This document shows, in pieces, positions 11,659-21,480 of a stretch of DNA of 64,000 bases; within the stretch, counting starts at the first letter, position 1; each line of letters starts with the position of its first letter. The DNA lies in assembly GCA_030762175.1 (NCBI GenBank), contig CM060842.1, positions 48,565,001 through 48,629,000 on the forward strand. The letters run 5' to 3'. A model generated the notes under the pieces. That model was not told where the DNA came from and did no database searches. It saw only the letters and a program-made list of their open reading frames with translations. A program made the translations under genes and the position numbers. This DNA is from Metallyticus violacea. Its lineage: Eukaryota; Arthropoda; Insecta; Mantodea; Metallyticidae.

Positions 11659-11835
11659 CCGAGGAGGATTATTTAGTTTTACTCATGGCTAGTAGTTTGT
11701 GCCTACGTCCCCAATGAGACGCCTCCGGGAGGAAGGGGTAAAGCGAGGGAGATACAGGACGGCCAGAATTCAAGGGCGGGGACTGCAAATGGGATCTCTA
11801 ACATGGACTGCTAAAATGTCTTCTATTCGCTTAAA
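11659..11835 (-). mobile_element. SINE family C, 3'-part fragment
   Basis: In plus coordinates the fragment shows GAGGAGGATTATTTAG, then CTACGTCCCCAATGAGACGC, CCGGGAGGAAGGGGTAAAG and GAGGGAGATACAGGACGG. These are the same ordered blocks as the left halves of 55131-55507 and 58115-58572. The tRNA-like head is absent, so this is a 5'-truncated copy whose head would have been on the right. The 63-codon plus-strand frame over it is not a gene. Confidence 0.65.
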
Positions 11836-11872
11836 AATATCGCATCGCTACTTCCCTTTAAAGCATGACATC

Positions 11873-11889
11873 TTTTTTTTTTTTTTTTA
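11873..11889. repeat. T17 homopolymer
   Basis: Uninterrupted T run downstream of the SINE C fragment. Confidence 0.9.
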
Positions 11890-12034
11890 ATCCATTTGAT
11901 ATTTTTCAGTTCTTCTGGAGTGTGTAAATTATTTTTGTAAACTTTGTCTTTTAATAGTTTCCAGAAACAAAAAGATGTATTAGATTGGAGGAATGAGAAA
12001 GCTAAATATTTTCTGGTAATTCTATTTTCAAATA

Positions 12035-13280
12035 CACGGTGTTCAAAAAGTCACGCAACCTTATGGGCAAACTTTACAAAGGCCTTATCTGGTGTCATGC
12101 CTTATCTGTTAAGATAATAATTGTAGATGTAACTTCCGCTCCGCAGTGTTAAGTTGTTCAGATATAGTTGCATAAAGAAGGCTATGTGTAGAAGATTGTG
12201 ACATGTTCAAAATGGGGTATCAAGCTGTTATTAAGATTTTCATAAAAGAACGACTTACTTCAAATTATATTAAACCGCAATTAAACGGTGTATATGGGGA
12301 AGCATTTCCCTCATATTCCACCGTAAAAGAATGGGTCAAACTTTTTCCAATGGGCCGAGAAAGCATTGAAGACGAAGAGCGTGCAGGTCGGCCCTTGGAG
12401 GTGCTCATTCCTGAAAACATCGCTCTTGTAGAAGGAGAACTTATGGAAGACAGGAGGCTCAAAGTTACAGAAATAGCAGCAAGGTTGGGCCTCTATAAAA
12501 CAACAGTCCTTCGAATTATTCATGAACATTTAAGCATAAACAAAGCTAGTGCAAGATGGATGCCTAGACTTCTTTTCTCAATCCAAAATCAGCAACGAGT
12601 TATCTGTTGTCAACAATTTTTGGATTTCTGCCATGGCAACGAGAGTGAAGTTCTGCAAACCATTGTTACAGGAGATGAAACTATGGTCCTATGATCCCTT
12701 GTCCAAAAGAGAATCAATGGAGTGGCGTAAATCTGGCAAAGCACCGCCTCTAAAGGTCAAGGTCACTCAGTCAACCGAGAAGATCATGGCCACAATCTTT
12801 TGGGACTGTGAAGGAATATTCTTCATTGACTTCAAGGAGAGAAAAACCACAGTAAATGGGGAGTACTGTGCTGGCCTACTGCACAGACTACGTGCTTCCA
12901 TAGAAAAAGACGAGGAAAGCTGAGTAGTGGTGTGCGCCTTCTTCACGACTAAGCGCCTGTGAACACAGCTCTTGTTGCAAAGGAAGTTGTGAAGAAATGT
13001 GATTTCAAGGAGATCGACCATCCACCCTACATGCCAGATCTAGCTCCCAGAGACTATTTCCTCTTCTCAAAACTCAAGAAGGACCTTCGAGGAAGGAAAT
13101 TTAAGTGTGACAAAGAAATGATGTTGTTTTGCAGACAGGACTTCTGACTATTTGAGGGGGGGGGTTGAAATGTTAATTCAAAGATGTAAGAAGAGTATTG
13201 TAATAAAGGGTAATTATTTAAAAGTGAAACATAGTTCATCATACCTAGAAAATCGTTAGGCCGGAAACTTATGAACCTAC
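12035..13280 (+). pseudogene. Mariner transposon with broken D34D transposase
   Basis: This is the best-preserved transposon in the window. The coding region starts at ATG 12203. Residues about 20-60 hold the first helix-turn-helix (SYSTVKEWVKLF, then GRESIEDEERAGRP), and TEIAARLGLYKTTVLRIIHEH at about 90-110 is the second. The first catalytic Asp is in the GDET motif (about 12670-12682). The second is in LLHD (about 12939-12949) and the third in PDLAPRD (about 13035-13055). Counting the stop codon as one residue, 34 residues separate the last two, the mariner D34D spacing. Lesions: a frameshift just after GDET (near 12685), a frameshift near 12915, a TAA at 12950-12952 directly after the second catalytic Asp, and damage after 13110. 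Ends read GGTGTTCAAAAAGT and, on the opposite strand, AGGTTCATAAGTT, each next to TA. It is not active. Confidence 0.9.
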
Positions 13281-13776
13281 AATCATATGTTCAAGTAACA
13301 CTAAATTTTAGCTACACGAAAAACAGACTTTTTAAGAGAAAGGCGAGAAAAAACAATTTTTTTCCTTTTGTATATTAGTTAAAGAAAAATTTAGCCGGTT
13401 AATTTAAGATAAATGATCTACTTAGAGAAACTAGATATATTCGTGGGGTTTTAAACATTACATATTACATTTTAAAATATCTAACCAATTAAGCATACTT
13501 TTTCTTTAACTTTTTACAATATATACAAAAAAGGTATAGGGTTTACTATTGCATTATTGTATTAGCATGTTTTTGTTATATAAATATAAATTATGTCTTA
13601 AAATATTTTATAATGAAAATTTTTAAAAATAAATTTATGCATCCTTTTCTTAGAAATTATAGTCAGTACCACTGGATTCATAAATGTGTTTTAAGATCGC
13701 CATTAAGGAATGATTGGATTGGATTGTTTGGCGCGAAGGAAGATACTTTGATATTTCAGTCTTTCTAAAGAGGCTT

Positions 13777-13807
<31 letters not shown>

Positions 13808-14426
13808 CCCCCACCATGTTAACGACGAAACTTCCAAATGTTTAACGTACATTCAGTTCTTGCCTGCATGTTTTGTTACCTTTCACGACTTAACTTCGAA
13901 GTTGGACTGAAAAGTGCACATCGATACAAGCATATTCATTTAACTTAGAGATGTTGGTACTTTTGACAAAGTTCTTATGCTTCAAGATCTGTTAGTGAGG
14001 AAACTGAATGAGCCTTGCATTTTAGAGCCCTACGGACAGTTTCTCATGCGCGCATAAATTACTCCGATGCATCAGAGAGAGTTGGTCACCAGTTGATGCC
14101 ATGAAACCTTTTAACGGTATACCTCGCGCATGGTAATTGCACGGTTCATCATACTGAAGGTAATTATCGCGCTCAGAAGCATTTTCCAATTAATTTTGCG
14201 CATGTCAAATAAAAAAAATGGGAGAATATTAGACTGCGTCACTAAATGTAATTACTATATCAGACGCGTATCATTTAACACGAAGTCATACATTTTGCAA
14301 TCAAACAAACCGATAGGGAAGGGCGATATTTTTTTCCCTTTATTAGTAATAATTCTGGCAGCATATTTTAGGCAAGGTTTTTTAAAAAACGCATACTTTT
14401 TATTGAAATTAAATTAGAAGGCATAC
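13281..14426. other. AT-rich sequence with a T29 homopolymer
   Basis: A run of 29 T occupies 13779-13807. The plus-strand frame of 95 codons at 14130-14417 has no motif and AT-rich composition. Nothing else is supported. Confidence 0.5.
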
Positions 14427-14461
14427 ATTATTATTATTACTATTATTATTATTATTATTAT

Positions 14462-14498
<37 letters not shown>

Positions 14499-14499
14499 T

Positions 14500-14568
<69 letters not shown>

Positions 14569-14590
14569 TTGTTGTTGTTATTGTTGTTGA
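14427..14590. repeat. Compound trinucleotide microsatellite (TTA)n(GTA)n(TTG)n
   Basis: Three trinucleotide phases join without a gap: TTA repeats (14427-14463), GTA repeats (about 14464-14568) with one TTG interruption near 14497, and TTG repeats to 14590. The total is about 164 bp. The poly-leucine minus-strand frame across it is an artefact of the repeat. Confidence 0.95.
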
Positions 14591-15636
14591 GAAATGCTCC
14601 GACACATTAACCTTTATATTTTCATGGCCATTTATTCAATGTAAAAACAACACAATTGTACTATTACTGTTGTGTGGATTATCATACAATAGATAAAGTT
14701 TTAAAATTACGTTCCATTCTTTTTTATATTATTATCTTCAAGAGATCCTCCAGTTCTTTGTCTCGCTTTGCAACACCTGATTGTTTTACACAAGTGCTGA
14801 TTGGTTTAATTTGTATTTATGTGCCATGGAGACTGTTCTACTGTTAAAATAAACATTAAATAACATTTTAAAAAGGAAATTAAAGAATTAAGATTCTCAT
14901 AAGATATATTATAGAAGGCACATATAGAAATCTCATCTGTAGAAACTGAAAATGCTTAACAAGAGATTGTGCCACGACTTTGTCATTGTCACATTGTATG
15001 AGTAAATGGGAAACATTTCGAAAATATAATTAAATATAAACTTGCGGTTAAGTTTTATACTGGATAAGTTAATACTCATGAACTCACAAGGATTAAGCCT
15101 AAGAACTGCCCCGAGTCCTAGCGTATCATTTACACTTAGTCTTTACAGATGTCTGAAGGATAAGCCTATCGCTTCAAGTACCATGTAGTGCATGCAGAAG
15201 GGATGACGAATTCTGAGTGCGCATGTCACAAAATTGGCTACACTACTTGTATTCCCCTTCCGATGGCTCTGTAAATAAAGGGATGGCATAATTGAATCAA
15301 TCGGAGAACATTTATTATTACTCTTGCCGTCGAAACTCTAATGATAATAATTGCCGAATGTAAACATTCCGAAATATTTACTGTTTACGCTGAAGTTTAA
15401 GCCACTGAATTGATTGGTGGCTGTTCGCAATTATGTTGGCACTACCTACTCTCGTGAATTAAAGCGTGTGCATACTTTTCTAATTGCACAGGTTACGATA
15501 ATAATACAAAATGTGACGCAGAATCGAATTGCGCTGTATAATCCTGATCAAATATCCTAAAGTCTTTTAATACTTTTTCACTATTGGGAAACACTAAAAA
15601 CACTGAAAAATGTTCCCCGAATAATAATTAATACTG

Positions 15637-15683
<47 letters not shown>

Positions 15684-16100
15684 GCCTGAACCTTTCTTCG
15701 TTATTATTATTTCAGGTTATGTCAGCCTGTTCTTATGTGGTAAAGTGCCGCCAAGAAAAAGAGTGTAATAAAAACTGGAGATGATAATTTGTGCAGTCAA
15801 AATTGCTCTTGGGTAATTGCTAATTATATATAGTAATTTTACAGAACACCGCTTATATATTTGCGATATTCTTCTCTCCTTCCCCCACTTGATTAACGAG
15901 TAATGGGTGTCATGTTGTAAAGCTGCTGTAAAGAGCGAAAAATGCAATATGCGCTTATCTGAGATCTGTCATTTTCGGTAATTATAAAGCTAAGCATTCG
16001 CCAGTTCCTTAGCCTAATTTTATTATATCAGAAACTTTATATAATTAAAACATTGTTATACTTTCTCAGTTAAACCAAAGTAAATATATAGGAGAAAAGG
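14591..16100. other. AT-rich sequence with an A41 homopolymer
   Basis: An uninterrupted run of about 41 A occupies 15642-15682. No SINE body was recognised immediately upstream of it. Short frames here have no motif. Confidence 0.5.
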
Positions 16101-16103
<3 letters not shown>

Positions 16104-16145
<42 letters not shown>

Positions 16146-16149
16146 TAAT
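16104..16149. repeat. (AAT)n microsatellite
   Basis: AAT repeats with one AAC near the end. Confidence 0.95.
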
Positions 16150-16449
16150 ACATAAACATGCTTGACCCTCATTCAAAAATTACCAATAAACAATTAAAAT
16201 CGAAAATTAGATTAAAAAGAAAAGCTTTACCCACCTTAATTAATGTGGGGAAATTCATATATCTTATGAAAAGAAAATGCATTTTCATTACAGTTTAAGT
16301 TTTAATTAATGAATCCACAACTTTAACGTTTACAGTTGATTGCTAAATACAGCAATCTTTCATAATTTCGTGACATATTTAGAAACTAATCACAAATAAA
16401 CTATGTAACGAACACTACTTTTATCTCGCTGAAGTATAAACTCCCCAAG

Positions 16450-17110
16450 TTTTTTTTTACATATCCCACAAATTCTTAATTTGCCCACCCTGGCAGGCAC
16501 AGCAGACATTCTGATCGATGGTACAGTTCATTCTCCGATCGATTAGTGCAACAGCTGCGGCGATAGGACCGCGAAGTTTCTGAAGATTAGCGATGAGTTG
16601 GGGTCAAAAAGTGTCCTTTACAAATCCCCACAAGAAAAAATTGCAAGTGTTAGTCTGGTAACCTCTGGCCACCGCATTAAGGCATCTTTTTGTCCACACG
16701 TACTATCCAACGCTGAGTAAAATTTGTTTTGAGGTAGTTGTCATTATGGAAATGAGCTGGACAACCATCTTGTTGAAAGACGTAATCATCACTGTCTTCA
16801 TTTATTTGAGGCATAAGCTAATTTTACAGCATGTATAAGTACGTTCTCCCAATGACTGTTACCGTTGCTAAGGAACTACACAATTTCTTCTAGCGGCTAA
16901 TCATGCCAACTAAGCTCCAAAACTTGGAGAGTTTCTCATTACAATGATATATTGCATAGTTTATCTGTAATTAACTTCTAAAATGTTTCACAGAATTATG
17001 AAGGACTTGTACAATTTAGCTGCAATGACAAAGCGCCATCTAACTACTTGAAGCCGGATTTTAGGACCACGAACATCAACACAAGCTTCCCTATGTATAC
17101 TATGATCTAG
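16450..17110 (-). pseudogene. Tc1/IS630-type transposase relic, C-terminal half
   Basis: On the minus strand, TVTVIGRTYL (about 16840-16870) leads to YVFQQDGCPAHFHND at about 16741-16787, where the Asp of FQQDG is the expected second catalytic residue. Fragments follow of the PDLTPCDFFLWG-type motif (FFLWG readable at about 16625-16643), then the family's usual KD-FV-P and IAAAVALIDRR-like C-terminal part in shifting frames. Several frameshifts and stops are present. The N-terminal DNA-binding half is not recognisable upstream. This is the same transposase type as 20741-21480, 37683-38547, 55740-55900 and 62460-63260, but a different lineage. Dead copy. Confidence 0.75.
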
Positions 17111-17631
17111 TGTTGATATAAGGTATTAGTTGAACATCAAACGGCGGGCAATTTTATCCAGGGATCTTTTTTAAGTATAGGGTTTGTAGCATGTCACAAA
17201 ACTATGGCACGGGATCCAAGGCTTGAAATTCCTCCCGCAGGATTTAAGCTCGAGACTTTTACGTCCAGAAAAATATATTACCTTGCCCAGGTAGGAACTC
17301 GCGAGCCCTGAGTCCAGAAGAGAGCGCAAAAGAGATGAAATCTATCCAGTAAAATATTTATTGCATTTCTGTATAAGCTAGTAAAAGATTGGTACATTCT
17401 GTACTAAAATGTCAAATGTTTAAAAACTAAATTTTTATTTAAATCTAAACTGTGATATGCAATAATTTATCTTATTTAAAACTTAAATCCAGAGAAATAT
17501 CAAAATCATTTGCAGGAGTGTGTTATGTTTGAGAAACTGTGCGCATATAAATAAATTCAAAGATTGGAGCCGAAAATTATAGCTCCTTAGTAATTTCATA
17601 TGTATTAATTAATATTAGCATTAAAATTTAT

Positions 17632-17926
17632 GTCGGTCCTGGTGGTGTAGTGGTTACCATACTTGCTTCCTAAACCCAAGATCGCGGGTTCGAACCCGGC
17701 CAGGACTGATGAATTTTTCCGGGCGTAAACATCCTAAGTATGGCTTCCTTCGGAAGGGAAGTAAAGTCGTGGGTCCCGTGTCGTACATTTACGGCACGAA
17801 AAAGAACCTCAAGCCTGAAGAAAGGCCTCTGAGCAAAATTTGTCGGCCGTTTCACGCCCTGAGTTGAATGGGACGCTGATGATCTGAGCTGTTAAAGAGC
17901 GTCCATTAATTAATCAATCAAAAAAA
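17632..17926 (+). mobile_element. SINE family A, full-length copy with perfect duplication
   Basis: This is the cleanest family A copy. The tRNA-like head at 17636-17706 keeps a 7-bp acceptor pairing (GTCCTGG with CCAGGAC), the A box TGGTGTAGTGG and the B box GGTTCGAACCC. The body carries TATGGCTTCCTTCGGAAGGG and CGTACATTTACGGCACGAAA, and the tail is ATTAATTAATCAATCA. A perfect 12-bp duplication, ATTAAAATTTAT, lies at 17620-17631 and 17927-17938. The tRNA part has an irregular anticodon arm, so it is a SINE head and not a functional tRNA gene. A pol III internal promoter is expected from the A and B boxes. Confidence 0.93.
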
Positions 17927-18085
17927 ATTAAAATTTATATTTCATTGGATAAATATTGCATCTGATATTTTGTGCAAAATATCAGAATTCCAGGTTGAGA
18001 CTCTTATGTTAATTGTCTGCAAACCGAAGATAGGAAAAGAATTTATTGTTTTGTACAAGGGTTTTATTGTATCAGACTGACGGAC

Positions 18086-18868
18086 TGTCCCGAGGAAGGC
18101 CCCTAAGTTCTAGCAGGTAGAGAAAAGGCTGAGAATTGTTAACATCTGTAAATGCCTTAGAGCGGACCTTGATAGTGTAGTTTTTTTCATGCTACATTGA
18201 GCACCTAAGGATGAAAGAGAAGTGCACATTTTTGAGAATGCTTCAGAAATGGAAATTACAAAATAGTTCAAGATAATAAGACTGATCGCCCAAAATTTCC
18301 CAGAAAGTAAAGATAGGGTACCAGAGGTTGAAACATGCTTTGTGTAAATAATAGCACACAGTAATAAAGAGACTAATGGAGTAGCATAAAAGGTGGCAGC
18401 CAGAATTTATGATAGGGATATAGAGATCTATATTGAATAATCGCCAATCAGGAAGCTAGAAGTAAAGTTTAATTTAGGATAATAGAGAAGTATTTTTCGC
18501 GAAGGGCGTGGCTTATTGGTCCAAAAGCCACAGCCAGAGATCAGTAAAGTCACTCGGATACGAATAAGTCAGTCCAGCAGTCGAGGAATATGAATAAGTC
18601 AGTCAATCGAGGAGCACTAGTAAAAAAGAGTAAAAGAGATCGGTAGAAGAGCAGGTTCAAGTCAGATCATAAGTCAGTCAGTGAATAAGAGTCAGTTGAG
18701 TCAGTCAGTAAGACGTAAAGAAGGTTCAAGTGTTTGACATTCAGAAAGCTGGAACCCGAGTCTCCGCGGACAGTCTCGTCAAATGGATGTATTGTGTTCT
18801 TAATAAACTATGAGTTAGAGAGGCTCTTGTGTTTTCCTCTGCGGTCTGTTGTCAAAATCTTCTCGACA
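18086..18868 (+). mobile_element. Possible LTR of a retrotransposon
   Basis: The stretch begins TGTCCCGAGGAAGG and ends TTCTCGACA, a TG...CA-type boundary. An AATAAA polyadenylation-like signal lies at about 18803-18808. Directly after the end is CGGTGACTCCGAATCC, close to the TGGTGAC-CCGA primer-binding-type sequence that follows many arthropod LTRs, with C in place of the first T. The interior has repeated AAGTCAGTC motifs at 18560-18710. No second LTR and no gag or pol frame was found downstream, so this is at best a solo LTR or an LTR with a stub. Confidence 0.4.
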
Positions 18869-19027
18869 CGGTGACTCCGAATCCCAAAAATCTCCAGTAC
18901 AGCGATCCCTGAGATCCTTAACATCCCCAACTGAAGCTCCCATCAGACGGAGCAGCAGTGGACATCAGCGGTGAAAAGACCGGCCTCATCCGCCGTACAT
19001 CCCTGCTTCAAATCGACTACCAGCGAG

Positions 19028-19196
19028 AGGCATTTGATATAACAAACTTACGCCTCCGCTTCATTAATACCGCCTCAAATTGGCATTCCAACGTGGGGCT
19101 ATAATCATATTTTGATAATCAAAACTACGCCCCCGCATACATTAAAACTGCTTCAAGATATGATTCATGGCATGCTTTTGATATAAACAATTTACG
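19028..19196. repeat. Imperfect direct repeats of about 75-80 bp
   Basis: Three blocks start TTTGATAT/AATMAA-like near 19033, 19111 and 19178. Each is followed by a TACGCCYCCGC-like segment or its remnant, and the first two by ATTAAxxCxGCxTCAA. The spacing is about 70-80 bp. This could be the start of the internal region of the possible LTR element. Confidence 0.35.
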
Positions 19197-19675
19197 GTGC
19201 TCACACACGAAAATGCACAGTTAATAATACATAATATATAAGTTTATAATTGCCTAAATACTAATTAATTAAAAAGGAATAATATTTATATTTACCCCCA
19301 GAAAATAAAAAATGACCCATTCTCTCCAGCCAAAGCTTTCTCTGGGATATTGGTGTAGACTTCATTCTACAATGCATTAAAAACAGTCATGTGTCGTACT
19401 TCTTATTTGCTATTTAGGGGTAGACAAAAAGAAGATAGCAAGGAAAAAAAAAAAAAAAAGAAAAGAATGAAAAAGGGGGAATTTCTATTAAATTTACATT
19501 TTTTACTAAGTTTATTATTTTCCAAATTTATTGATATCTTATTGGGAAATAGTACAGAGATAAGGAAAAATGAAGGAAATTAGCAAATCTTTAAAGATTT
19601 AAAAAGTAAGTAAAATATCATGCAAAGTTTTCCTTTCACAACTTGCCAGTAGGGATAGTACTTATTTAAATACGT

Positions 19676-19677
<2 letters not shown>

Positions 19678-19712
<35 letters not shown>
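19678..19712. repeat. (AAT)n microsatellite abutting a SINE C fragment
   Basis: AAT repeats end exactly where the truncated SINE C copy begins. Confidence 0.95.
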
Positions 19713-19916
19713 GCCAGTTGGTTGATGGAGAAAATTAAAGTCAATGTTGATTAATTTTATTCCCAGCCACCCCACTTTGAAATTTAAACTTCCATCCCAG
19801 CATTCGTCTAATTGACGAGGGAAACGACAAATCCAAGGCCAGAATGGCCGGGCCAACGGAAATTGAACCTGGGACCTCCCGAATGCAAGTTTAAAGAGTT
19901 ATCGCCTGAGCCACCT
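19713..19916 (-). mobile_element. SINE family C, head-containing 5' part
   Basis: On the minus strand the right end reads GGTGGCTCAGGCGATAACTC (A box), then GGGAGGTCCCAGGTTCAATT (B box). The block with CAGCATTCGTCTAATTGACG in plus orientation matches CAGCATTCGCCTAAGCGACC in the 8915-9384 copy. This copy supplies the best evidence that family C has a tRNA-derived head. The 3' half is missing and is replaced by the AAT microsatellite. Confidence 0.7.
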
Positions 19917-20029
19917 CAAACACATATGATTCTATAACGAAAAGTGAATGAAACCATAGTTCTGTTGGGTGAATTACCGACTGAAACAAATAAACAACAC
20001 GATGAAATAATGAGAAAAATAAGTACTCT

Positions 20030-20049
20030 TTTTTTTTTTTTTTTTTTTT
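20030..20049. repeat. T20 homopolymer
   Basis: Uninterrupted T run. Confidence 0.9.
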
Positions 20050-20400
20050 GTGATTCTAAGTTCGCTGATACTTAAGATTGCCATCATGGGAGGCAATTTT
20101 TACTTGCTGAGATAGATGGAATTTATTCTCTGTGGCAATCTATCAAAAAGTAATACATTCTGGGCAACCCAAATTGTAACAGATTTATAAACTATATTTC
20201 ATAGAGCTTTTTTAAAAAGGCTTTAATTTTCATTCATAATTAATTAATCATTCAGATGCTTTGTAAAGTTCTTGGTGAAAAATATAAACAGTAAAATCAA
20301 GGGCAATTGTGCATTGAGGTAACAAATTACTTAATATATACAGAAAAGTAAAGGCAAAAAATTTACCTTCACCAATAATTTTATTATATCATATTAAATT

Positions 20401-20436
20401 ATATATACATATATATATGTGTGTGTGTGTGTGTGT
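20401..20436. repeat. (TA)n(TG)n microsatellite
   Basis: Alternating TA steps change to TG steps. Confidence 0.95.
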
Positions 20437-20740
20437 TTTATTTACTGCCATATTACATATATAGTACACTATTACAGTTCCACCTGTTCTGAAATAGGGG
20501 CATTCTGCTACTCAATATATACAAAACCGCCTGAGTTTTTGTGGTGCTATATTCTGCAAAATCGTCCATTGTTGTCAAGCCTTTGTAACAGAAAATTAGT
20601 TATATTGTCGTGTGAAGTAATTACTACATATTTTAAAATTATAAACATAATTTTAACTAAAACTATAAACTAAAGTTTTAAAAACTTCTACAGGTATAAA
20701 TTGCAGGAAAAAGGGCATTAAAAGATAAAAGTAGATTCAA

Positions 20741-21480
20741 CTATACAGGATGTAAAAAAAATGTATGTCAACACTTTAGGGAAACATTCCTTGCATATAG
20801 AGATGCAAATATTTTTTGAAGATGGGTTTGGAAATGCTTTGTTTCCTTGTCAGAGTCATTTGTTTACAACTCCGCTTACACAATGTGATATGCTAGCATA
20901 GCTGTCCTGTAGCAATAGCTCCACAACAGAACAGTTGCTTAAAAATTCGCGTTTACCTCTAGTTAAATGCGATGGGTGTTACTCTTGTTCCTAGGTTCAC
21001 CGCTGTTGTGGTCCTTTTGGACCACGCAATCCGTTTGTTATGCTATTGACTTCATAGCACCAAGCACGTAGTGTCAGTTCTGTGTGTTTAAGGACCTCGT
21101 TAAATGAGCATTTTCAAATGAGGAGTTGACAGATGCTCATGTGATCTATTGATTAGCCAAAGGTGTAGAGAGTCTTCGTGCTGGTATTCTGCAAGGGTGA
21201 CAGACAATACGAGATACTCCAGGGTTACAACAACACATCAGGGAGTCCATGTGACGGGAGGTTAATAGGTGTATCCGTGCATTTTGAACATTTCATATAA
21301 TTTTCTGTTTCCCACATTTCTGTTTTTGAATATTCTGCTATGTGGTGCAGATGTAGAAAATTGGCTATAACAAGGAAATAAAGCAATTCTGGGCCCATGT
21401 TCAAATTACTTTTTTTAATCTTGTATATGTGAGGAATGTTTACCCGAAGTTTTGATATGCCTTTTTGTTACACTCTACAC
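20741..21480 (+). mobile_element. Internally deleted Tc1/IS630-type element with 58-bp TIRs
   Basis: The left end (20741-20798) and the reverse complement of the right end (about 21425-21481) align over about 58 bp. Both have a TGTAA...TATGTC/TATATC-like start and share GTAAACATTCCT or GGAAACATTCCT and CATAT near the inner edge. Inside, FSNEELTDAHVIYGLAKG is readable from about 21114, resembling the N-terminal helix-turn-helix segment of this transposase type (consensus F--EE-ADMH--YG-A-GN). The catalytic part is missing. The element is about 740 bp and non-autonomous. The duplicated target cannot be fixed because both ends are diverged. Confidence 0.7.

Noticed and set aside
14414..14605. 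Leucine-rich protein on the minus strand
   Set aside because: It is a translation of the trinucleotide microsatellite.
17636..17706. tRNA gene
   Set aside because: The head of SINE A pairs like a tRNA acceptor stem and has A and B boxes, but the anticodon arm is irregular, and the copy is followed by a SINE body and bracketed by a target-site duplication.
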